Source: Bacteroidetes bacterium OLB12
GTDB taxonomy: Bacteria > Bacteroidota > Bacteroidia > Cytophagales > Cyclobacteriaceae
Length of the DNA stretch: 64,000 nt
Direction: 5' to 3'
Assembly: GCA_001567185.1 (NCBI GenBank)
Contig: LNFR01000001.1
Location: 1 to 64,000 of the forward strand
Shown here: positions 57,714 through 64,000 of the stretch, piece after piece
Layout of the letters: every line of letters starts with the position of its first letter
How positions within the stretch are numbered: position 1 is the first letter of the stretch
Made by a program: the position numbers and the translations under genes
Notes under the pieces: model-generated
Told to the model about the DNA's origin: nothing
Databases searched by the model: none
What the model saw: only the letters and a program-made list of their open reading frames with translations

Positions 57714-58388
57714 TTTGCGCGCATCCAGCAAGGCCTTTGCCACAATCAGGTCTTCAGCGGTAGTTATCTTAATATTTTCATAACTGCCTTCAAAAAGGGA
57801 AATGGTGTGTCCTAGTTTTTCCACCACGCTGGCATCATCTGTCATGGTTGGGTCTTCTTTAAGCAGGTAGGCTTGTTTAATCAGATCGATAGAAAAAGTT
57901 TGCGGAGTTTGAATGAGCCTGAACCGCGAACGATCCATCGCTTTTGTGTTGTCCTGGTCGGTCATGCGGATGGATTCTTTCAACCGCACGGCTGCTACGG
58001 CCGATTGATGCACTGCGGCAAGCCGGAACGAGGCGCCTATAATATCTTCACTCACCAAAGGGCGCACCCCATCGTGTATGGCAACCAATCCGGGGCCGTT
58101 GATTTTTTCCAACCCGTTCTTAACCGATTGAAACCGGGTTTCGCCTCCTTTTTGCAGAATAATTGGTTTCGTAAAGTTGTACTTTTTACAGAGGTCATTC
58201 CAGGTTGCAAAATCATCTTCGGGCAACACCAATACTACTGTAATAGTTGGCGAATACCGGTAAAACGCTTCCAGCGTGTGCATGAGAATGGGTGTGCCGT
58301 TCAGTTCCAGAAACTGTTTTGGCAATTTGCTTTTGATGCGCGTGCCTTTGCCACCGGCAACAATAAGGGCGAATTCAATAGATTGCAT
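57711..58388 (-). CDS. ispD: 2-C-methyl-D-erythritol 4-phosphate cytidylyltransferase
   Basis: 225 residues from the ATG at 58388 (MQSIEFALIVAGGKGTRI); codons further up to 58445 overlap the neighbouring gene on the other strand. CTP-binding motif AGGKGTRIKSKLPKQFLEL, HDGVRPLVS, VKESIRM-like region, and the TDDASVVE motif near the C-terminus. It makes CDP-ME in the MEP isoprenoid pathway. Other MEP genes are not adjacent. Confidence 0.95.
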   Translation of the reverse strand: MQSIEFALIVAGGKGTRIKSKLPKQFLELNGTPILMHTLEAFYRYSPTITVVLVLPEDDFATWNDLCKKYNFTKPIILQKGGETRFQSVKNGLEKINGPGLVAIHDGVRPLVSEDIIGASFRLAAVHQSAVAAVRLKESIRMTDQDNTKAMDRSRFRLIQTPQTFSIDLIKQAYLLKEDPTMTDDASVVEKLGHTISLFEGSYENIKITTAEDLIVAKALLDARK

Positions 58389-58414
58389 AGCTTTGTAAAA
58401 ATACTTCTTTTGAA

Positions 58415-58657
58415 ATGATTCTGATTCGAATACTATTGTTGGCATTCAATGTAGCCGTAGTGGCCTACCTGATTTACCGCATTCTTCAGATTCAAAAAAC
58501 TGACAATCCAAATAAAACCTGGATTATCGTAATCAGTATTTTTTTACTCTTGTTACCGGCAACTATGTTAATGGGTTTTGTGCGGCCATCCGCAGTTTAC
58601 TTGTTGTTATACCCGTTGGCCATAGCGGTGCATCTTTATCTGATCCGCAATTCTTAA
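58415..58657 (+). CDS. Small hypothetical membrane protein
   Basis: 80 residues with three hydrophobic helices (ILIRILLLAFNVAVVAYLIY, TWIIVISIFLLLLPATMLMG, SAVYLLLYPLAIAVHLYLI). It is divergent from ispD (27 bp) and precedes the acetyltransferase gene. I do not recognise the family. Conservation cannot be judged here. Confidence 0.6.
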   Translation: MILIRILLLAFNVAVVAYLIYRILQIQKTDNPNKTWIIVISIFLLLLPATMLMGFVRPSAVYLLLYPLAIAVHLYLIRNS

Positions 58658-58680
58658 TCGCGCAATCCGCACCATTTCCA

Positions 58681-58688
58681 TACCTTTG
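58681..58688 (+). promoter_or_regulatory. -7 promoter element before the sugar acetyltransferase gene
   Basis: TACCTTTG ends only 5 bp before the ATG at 58693, so the transcript would be nearly leaderless. Confidence 0.4.
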
Positions 58689-58692
58689 CGTT

Positions 58693-59328
58693 ATGGAAAA
58701 TCCGGTAATAATTTTTGGAGCAAACGCACTGGGCCGTGCAGCCCGCGAAATTTTTGAAACTAACGGGGTGGTTGTTTATGGCTTTCTGGACGACAATAAA
58801 AAGTTGCATACTACCCAACTCGATGAAATAACCATTCTGGGCGATACTGATAACGATGGTTTTTTGAAACTGATTGGTAAAAAGTGCGAAGCGTTTGTGG
58901 CAATTGATGACAACAAACTTCGAAAATCGATTGTGAAAATGTTGCAGGAAGCGCGCCATGTGCAACCTGTAAATGCTATCCATCCGAAGGCAACCATTTC
59001 AGAACTGGCAGCCATTGGCCATGGTAACTTTATCGATTGCCATGCTTACCTGGCACCGGGTTCTAAAACAGGAAGCCATTGTTTGGTACATGCCAACGTT
59101 TTTATTGGGGTAGAAACTACTTTGGGAGATTTTGTGCAGGTGGGTGCCGGCAGCAATATTAATCCCGGTGTTACCATCGCAGACGAAGTGTTTATTGGCT
59201 CGGGTGTAACCATTGTTTCGGGTGTAACCATTGGTAAAGGTGCACGCATTGGAGCCGGTTCGGTAGTGGTGGCACCGGTTAAGGCCGGGGAAACCATTTT
59301 TGGGAATCCGGCAAAAGCGGTTAACTAA
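58693..59328 (+). CDS. NeuD/PglD-type hexapeptide-repeat sugar O/N-acyltransferase
   Basis: 211 residues. The N-terminal 75 residues form a Rossmann-like domain (VIIFGANALGRAAREIF, GFLDDN). From about 95 on, left-handed beta-helix hexapeptide repeats follow (ISELAAIGHGNFIDCHAY, VQVGAGSNINPGVTIADEV, IGAGSVVVAPVKAGETIFG). Catalytic His is expected in IGHGN or the SH(C)LVH segment. Such enzymes acetylate UDP-amino sugars for glycans or sialic acid-like sugars; no such pathway is adjacent. Confidence 0.88.
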   Translation: MENPVIIFGANALGRAAREIFETNGVVVYGFLDDNKKLHTTQLDEITILGDTDNDGFLKLIGKKCEAFVAIDDNKLRKSIVKMLQEARHVQPVNAIHPKATISELAAIGHGNFIDCHAYLAPGSKTGSHCLVHANVFIGVETTLGDFVQVGAGSNINPGVTIADEVFIGSGVTIVSGVTIGKGARIGAGSVVVAPVKAGETIFGNPAKAVN

Positions 59329-59402
59329 TTTTAGAATTAGGATTTAAAATTCTTACACGTAACCGAATCTTGAATTTTAAATCTTCAATTTTGAATTGAA
59401 GT

Positions 59403-60257
59403 ATGAAAATCTCCGAAACCGATCTGATCCTGAATCCCGATGGCAGCGTGTATCATCTTAATCTGCTGCCTAAAAATATTTCCGATACGGTAATTGCTGT
59501 TGGCGATCCGGGTCGCGTGTACATGGTAAGCCAGTACTTTGATGAAGTAGAGTTCGAAATGAACAAACGCGAATTCATCACCCATGTTGGCAAATACAAA
59601 GGCAAGCGCATTACCGTTATCAGTACGGGTATCGGCCCGGATAACGTAGAGATTTTCTTCAACGAGTTAGATGCACTGGTGAACATCGATTTAAAAACCC
59701 GTGAGCCCAAAACTCGAAAGAGAAAATTAAAAGTGATACGCATCGGTACTTCAGGCGCTTTGCAGGAAGATATACCGGTAGGCACACACTTACTTTCGGA
59801 TTATGCCGTGGGCCTGGATAACCTGATGAACTTTTACGATTTGCCGATGGACGATTTTGAAACCGGGCTGGCCCACGATATTCAGAAAAAAACCGGTTTG
59901 CCCTTTATGCCCTATGTAGTGCGCGGGTCTGAAACGTTACGCAAGCAGATTGAAAATGAAATGCGGATCGGCAATACGGTAACCTGCCCGGGCTTCTATG
60001 CACCGCAAGGTCGCGAGTTACGGTTGCCCATCCGGTTTCCACAACTGCTGGAAGATTTGAATTATTATCACAAAGGCGATTTCTGGCTAACTAATTTCGA
60101 AATGGAAACTTCGGCCTATTATGCTTTTGGCAGATTGCTGGGCCATGAAGTGTTAAGTGCCAACGCCATTATTGCCAACCGCATCAAGAATAAATTTGCC
60201 AAAGATCCAAACAAGGTTGTAGAGAGTCTGATTAAAAAAGTATTGGATAGGGTGTAA
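59403..60257 (+). CDS. Nucleoside phosphorylase (uridine phosphorylase-like)
   Basis: 284 residues of the PNP/UDP hexameric fold. IAVGDPGRVYMVSQYFD is the phosphate-binding GDPxR motif near residue 35; ISTGIGPDNVEIFFNEL and IRIGTSGALQEDIPVGTH follow, and NFEMETSAYYAFGRLLGHE is the ribose/base region. It splits nucleosides with phosphate in salvage. The specificity for uridine or purine nucleosides cannot be set exactly. Confidence 0.88.
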   Translation: MKISETDLILNPDGSVYHLNLLPKNISDTVIAVGDPGRVYMVSQYFDEVEFEMNKREFITHVGKYKGKRITVISTGIGPDNVEIFFNELDALVNIDLKTREPKTRKRKLKVIRIGTSGALQEDIPVGTHLLSDYAVGLDNLMNFYDLPMDDFETGLAHDIQKKTGLPFMPYVVRGSETLRKQIENEMRIGNTVTCPGFYAPQGRELRLPIRFPQLLEDLNYYHKGDFWLTNFEMETSAYYAFGRLLGHEVLSANAIIANRIKNKFAKDPNKVVESLIKKVLDRV

Positions 60258-60294
60258 AGGCCTTGGCAAACTGGAGGGCAATCACAAGTAAAAA

Positions 60295-60549
60295 TTATCT
60301 CGTAGAAGTCATGCTCTCCATCCGCACAATGTGCTTGCTGGCGGTATAGGTATCGGTGTTGTAGAAGCCCGATAAAATGCGGTGGGCAATCTGCTCCACA
60401 ATCAACTCATCATCGGTTTTATTTTCTTTGCCCCGCCAGAATACGCGCTGTGGGTGGCGCCTCATATCTTCTACATAAGCACGCGCATGGTTAAACTGAT
60501 CGTCTGTAAACGTAATGGTAAAGCAGGTTTTAACTTTTTGGGTTTCCAT
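60295..60549 (-). CDS. Hypothetical small protein
   Basis: 84 residues from the ATG at 60549 (METQKVKTCFTITFTDDQF). A beta strand-rich start is followed by helices (FNHARAYVEDMRRHPQRVF, DELIVEQIAHRILSGFYN). Soluble, no recognised domain. Next to the nucleoside phosphorylase on the other strand. Confidence 0.6.
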   Translation of the reverse strand: METQKVKTCFTITFTDDQFNHARAYVEDMRRHPQRVFWRGKENKTDDELIVEQIAHRILSGFYNTDTYTASKHIVRMESMTSTR

Positions 60550-60691
60550 AGTTCCTGGGTTTGATTCACCTAAATTCAATAATTGTGCCGCAGCACAAAG
60601 GCGATTTTACAAAAAACAGATGTAACCTGTCAACCGCGTTGCCCGCATACGGGCATTTATGTTCGGGGTTGGTACAGCGCACCACAAAGAT

Positions 60692-60699
60692 TACTTTTG
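60692..60699 (+). promoter_or_regulatory. -7 promoter element before the M16 peptidase gene
   Basis: TACTTTTG lies 11 bp before the ATG at 60710, which supports that start over the longer one at 60659. Confidence 0.45.
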
Positions 60700-60709
60700 C
60701 AGTTCGCTT

Positions 60710-61957
60710 ATGAGGGAGTACGAGATTTATACTTTAAAAAACGGAATCCGGGTAATACATAACCGGGTTACTACTACCAAAATTGTTCACTGCGGCATTA
60801 TGCTGGATATTGGCAGCCGCGATGAAACACCGGCCAACCAGGGCATTGCCCATTTCTGGGAACACATGGCCTTTAAAGGCACGCGCAAGCGCAAGGCGTT
60901 TCACATCATAAACCGGTTAGAGTCGTTGGGTGGCGAATTGAATGCCTACACCGACAAAGAAAAGATTTTATTCTATGCCTCTTTGCGCGATGATTATTTT
61001 GATCGCGCCATTGAATTACTAACCGACATCACCTTCGATTCCATCTTTCCAACCTCGCAGATTGAACGCGAGCGGCAAGTGATTCTGGAAGAGATGATGA
61101 TGTACATGGACGATCCGGATGATTCACTACAAGATGAATTTGACAGCGTTGTCTTTGGTGGTCATTCGCTGGGTATGAATATTCTTGGCACCGAAAAAAC
61201 GGTGCGTGCTTTCAAACGAAAAAACTTTCAACAATTTATCAGCGAACATTTGGATACAAGGCGGGTTGTATTTTCGTGTGTGGGCAACATCCCGATGGAA
61301 CAAGTAATTAAACTGGCAGAAAAATACCTGGGTGCTATTCCGGCATTACGATCAAAGAAAAAACGTATTCCCTTTAAAGGATATAAACCACAGGAAGTGA
61401 TATTAAAGCGCCCCGTAAAGCAGGCACGTTGTGCTATTGGCCGGCCAGCCTATTCATTTACAGACGCAAAGCGCAGTCCGTTTTATATGCTCACCAGCAT
61501 ATTAGGTGGTTCGGGTATGAACTCGCGGCTAAATCTTGCTTTGCGCGAAAAGCATGGCTTTGTTTATTCGATCGGTGCGCAATATGTTCCCTTTACGGAT
61601 ACGGGCTTGTTTGCAATTTCATTCGGCACAGAACCTAAACAACTTAAACGCAGCATTGCTCTTATTAAACAAGAGTTGAGAAAACTTACTGATGCGCCAT
61701 TGGGTATAAAACAATTGGCTTCATCCAAAGAGCAGTTATTAGGTCAGATTGCCATGGCTGAAGAAAACAACGTAAGTTTTATGATGATGATGGCCCGCAA
61801 CATCCTCGATCAGGGCCATGTAACTTCGTTGGATGAAATTTTCGATCGCGTAAAGAATACCACTGCGCAGCAATTGCACCAATTGGCCGTTGAAATGTTT
61901 GATGAAGATAAACTTAGTTACCTGATCATGGAACCAACACATGGAGTTTCTGCCTGA
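60710..61957 (+). CDS. M16-family zinc peptidase
   Basis: 415 residues from the ATG at 60710 (MREYEIYTLKNGIRVIHNRV). The inverted zinc motif HFWEH (H48, E51, H52) is present, with ERERQVILEEMMMY as the third ligand region. The second, inactive half ends with the typical QLHQLAVEMFDEDKLSYLI. Bacterial M16 peptidases degrade peptides or process precursors; a cytoplasmic or periplasmic place is not settled since no signal peptide is seen. It overlaps the next gene by 17 bases. Confidence 0.92.
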   Translation: MREYEIYTLKNGIRVIHNRVTTTKIVHCGIMLDIGSRDETPANQGIAHFWEHMAFKGTRKRKAFHIINRLESLGGELNAYTDKEKILFYASLRDDYFDRAIELLTDITFDSIFPTSQIERERQVILEEMMMYMDDPDDSLQDEFDSVVFGGHSLGMNILGTEKTVRAFKRKNFQQFISEHLDTRRVVFSCVGNIPMEQVIKLAEKYLGAIPALRSKKKRIPFKGYKPQEVILKRPVKQARCAIGRPAYSFTDAKRSPFYMLTSILGGSGMNSRLNLALREKHGFVYSIGAQYVPFTDTGLFAISFGTEPKQLKRSIALIKQELRKLTDAPLGIKQLASSKEQLLGQIAMAEENNVSFMMMMARNILDQGHVTSLDEIFDRVKNTTAQQLHQLAVEMFDEDKLSYLIMEPTHGVSA

Positions 61958-62576
61958 CGATATTGCGGCTTATGTGCAGGCCCACACTGCTGCCGAACCG
62001 GAACTATTGAAGAAAATAGATCGGGATACACATGCATATGTATTAAAACCGCGCATGCTTTCCGGGAATGTGCAAGGCAGGTTTCTTTCCCTTATCAGCA
62101 AGTTGATGCAACCCAGGTTGATTTTAGAGATTGGTACCTATACCGGCTATTCGGCCCTTTGCCTGGCAGAAGGGCTTGCACCCGGTGGTAAACTGATAAC
62201 CATGGATATCAATGAAGAACTTGAAAAGCGCGTGCGCGGATATTTTCAACAGGCAGGCATGGCTGAGAAGATAGATTACCGCATTGGTAATGCGATTACC
62301 ATGTTACCCGCACTGCAAGAAACGTTCGATTTGGTGTTTATTGACGCAGATAAAGAAAATTACCTGAAGTATTACAACCTGATTTTTGATAAGGTGCGTT
62401 CCGGGGGGCTTATCCTGGCTGATAATGTTTTATGGAGTGGTAAAATTACGCAGACGAAAACGGATAAAGACACACGGGCTTTGCAGGAATTTAATGATAC
62501 CGTAGTTGCCGATACCCGTGTGGACTGCATGTTGCTTCCGCTGCGCGATGGGATTATGATGGCACGCAAGAAATAA
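61941..62576 (+). CDS. Class I O-methyltransferase (COMT-like)
   Basis: 211 residues. SAM-binding motif LILEIGTYTGYSALCLAEGL, acidic residue in ITMDIN, motif LVFIDADKENYLKYY with the metal-binding aspartates, and LILADNVLWSGKI. Small bacterial enzymes of this type methylate catechols or similar hydroxyls with Mg. It overlaps the M16 gene by 17 bases, so it is co-transcribed with it. Confidence 0.92.
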   Translation: MEFLPDDIAAYVQAHTAAEPELLKKIDRDTHAYVLKPRMLSGNVQGRFLSLISKLMQPRLILEIGTYTGYSALCLAEGLAPGGKLITMDINEELEKRVRGYFQQAGMAEKIDYRIGNAITMLPALQETFDLVFIDADKENYLKYYNLIFDKVRSGGLILADNVLWSGKITQTKTDKDTRALQEFNDTVVADTRVDCMLLPLRDGIMMARKK

Positions 62577-62596
62577 CCCGGCCAGGCGTTATATAT

Positions 62597-62627
62597 TTTC
62601 AATTTCTGATCTTTTCACTTAATTTTG
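62597..62627 (+). promoter_or_regulatory. Promoter before the MltD-like gene
   Basis: TTTC (62597-62600), 19 bp, TAATTTTG (62620-62627), a close match to the Bacteroidota TTTG-N19-TAnnTTTG consensus. Confidence 0.5.
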
Positions 62628-62633
62628 AGTCCG

Positions 62634-64000
62634 ATGAGATTTTTTGCAGTCGCACTCATTTTTTTTCGGAGTTGCTGCCTCATACGCTCAAACTCCTGAA
62701 GTGCCTCATAAAATGCATTTCGCAGACATGACACTCACCATTCGTGATGATGCCAGGCGCGAAATTCAAAAAGATGTGGACGCACTTACGCAGTACCCCC
62801 GCTATTTTAACATCAAAGTAGAGCGGGCAAAAACGTATTTTCCGATTATCGACAAGATTTTTGAAGAAGAACGCCTGCCGTTGGATTTCAAATACCTGGT
62901 GTTGCAGGAAAGCGCGTTAATTGCCGATGCCGTTTCGGTTAGCAATGCGGTTGGCTTTTGGCAGTTTAAAGATTTTACAGCGCTGGAGATGGGTTTGCGT
63001 GTGGATAAGGAAGTGGATGAGCGGATGAATATCTATTCGGCTACACGAGCTGCTGCCCGTTACCTCAAGAAAAATAATTTCCTGTTTAATAATTGGCTAC
63101 TGGCCCTGCAATCATATCAAATGGGCGGAGGTGGTGTGCAACGTTCGGTGGGCGATAAATACAATGGCGTTCGGCATATGGAAATTACATCCGATACATA
63201 CTGGTATATCAAGAAATACCTGGCTCATAAGGTGGCATTCGAAAGCGCAGTAAAAGGAGAGCCACAGGTAAAAGTTTCGCCCTATGCAATTACTACTAGC
63301 AAGCGGCTATCCGAACTTTCGGCCGAACTGGCCATTGAAGAATCGCTGCTGCGCGATTACAATAAATGGATTCGCAAAGATCAGATTCCCTCAGATAAAG
63401 CGTATGCTGTTATTATCCCCACGGGTTCGTTACCAACCGAATTTAATACGTTGCACATTGCCTCCAATACAAAACCGGATGTAATTGAAGTAAAACCAAC
63501 CGCCCGTACCGAAAAGAAAAGATTTAATGGCATAATGGCTATTCAGGCAACAGCGGGCGAAACAACCGTATCGTTGGCAAAACGATCGGGTATTGGTATA
63601 TCCGAGTTTTTGAAATACAATGAGATTCCGATTGATCATGCGGTAGTGGCAGGCACTTATTATTACCTGGCCCGCAAAAAAACCAGGTCTTCAGGTGAAA
63701 GTTATACCGTTCGGGCCGGAGATGATTTGTGGCGGGTGAGCCAGCAAACGGGTGTGCAACTCAAGCGCCTGAAAAGATATAACAAGCAACTTACAGGTTC
63801 TTTAAAATCTGGCGATGTTGTGTGGTTGGATAATACCAAGCCGGCAGGTACCAATACCTTGCCGGTGCTGGAACCTGTAACAGAAGAAACAACCGTTATT
63901 GCCGAAGTGGACGCTAACTCATTTTTTAATTGGGCAATTCGCCCGAAAGAAACTTCCGTAGTTTCCGTTGTGGAGCAACCACCCCTCGTTCAACCAGAGC
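62634..64000 (+). CDS. MltD-like lytic transglycosylase with LysM repeats, partial at the right edge, one apparent frameshift
   Basis: About 455 residues are in the window. The ATG at 62634 gives a signal peptide (MRFFAVALIFFGVAASYAQ) only if one base is removed from the T8 run near 62670. The lytic transglycosylase SLT domain has the catalytic Glu in LVLQESALIADAVS, followed by AVGFWQFKDFTALEMGL and LALQSYQMGGGG. At least two LysM modules come after (VSLAKRSGIGISEFLKYN, VRAGDDLWRVSQQTGV). It would cut peptidoglycan glycan strands in the periplasm. The 3' end lies beyond the window. Confidence 0.88.

Noticed and set aside
1..64000. CRISPR array, prophage or integrated plasmid
   Set aside because: No array of equal repeats and spacers, no integrase, no phage structural or replication genes were seen.

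Overview
This window is a piece of a Bacteroidota chromosome, most likely of the Cytophagales. The evidence is a SusC/SusD pair, a secreted enzyme with a type IX secretion (T9SS) C-terminal sorting domain, repeated promoter -7 elements of the TAnnTTTG kind, a DUF2795 protein, CreD and EttA. No plasmid, phage or integrase genes are seen. Family names rest on recognised motifs and remembered family patterns; no database search was run.

Layout. 1-747: broken 3' part of a DUF5009 (heparan-alpha-glucosaminide N-acetyltransferase-like) membrane gene. 1031-15453: a polysaccharide-utilisation region with a T9SS-exported clan GH-A-like glycosidase, SusC, SusD, a REP/hairpin-rich accessory segment, a GH106-type alpha-L-rhamnosidase and a VCBS/ASPIC-UnbV lipoprotein. 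15772-29650: a GNAT enzyme, two GntR-type regulators and a sugar-acid catabolic region: two paralogous helical-barrel secreted proteins, an IlvD/EDD dehydratase, a DMT transporter, an SDR dehydrogenase, a HemL-like aminotransferase, a PLC-like/alkaline phosphatase fusion and an SMP-30 lactonase. SDR, lactonase and dehydratase together resemble a non-phosphorylative sugar oxidation pathway fed by extracellular glycan breakdown. 29691-64000: mostly housekeeping and stress genes (HelD, RRM protein, gamma-glutamyltransferase, ALDH7, HtrA, Hsp20, ABC exporter, CreD operon, GH78 rhamnosidase, P5C dehydrogenase, YjjG, ArsR regulator, a HipBST-like operon, ExbD, SixA, LpxL-like acyltransferase, EttA, IspD, nucleoside phosphorylase, M16 peptidase, O-methyltransferase and an MltD-like protein that runs off the end), with tRNA-Asn and tRNA-Pro.

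A striking property is the number of genes that read through only if one base is added or removed, nearly always in a homopolymer (A6-A9, T5-T8, C5). At least 14 loci are affected, including the conserved gene ettA. This looks much more like residual long-read indel error than gene decay. I therefore give the full reconstructed extent of each such gene and state where the frame changes.

The most interesting signals not explained by ordinary annotation are: a duplicated 40-bp element upstream of the two first polysaccharide genes; a nested REP/hairpin cassette around a small membrane gene; a TTGTTTACAA motif shared by two catabolic promoters; three GGCA-N6-TGCC-type sites spaced 59-60 bp in front of a HipBST-like system whose kinase carries a CxxC/CxxC N-terminus; and paired perfect palindromes with core AAAGTACTTT in front of a wHTH/creD operon.
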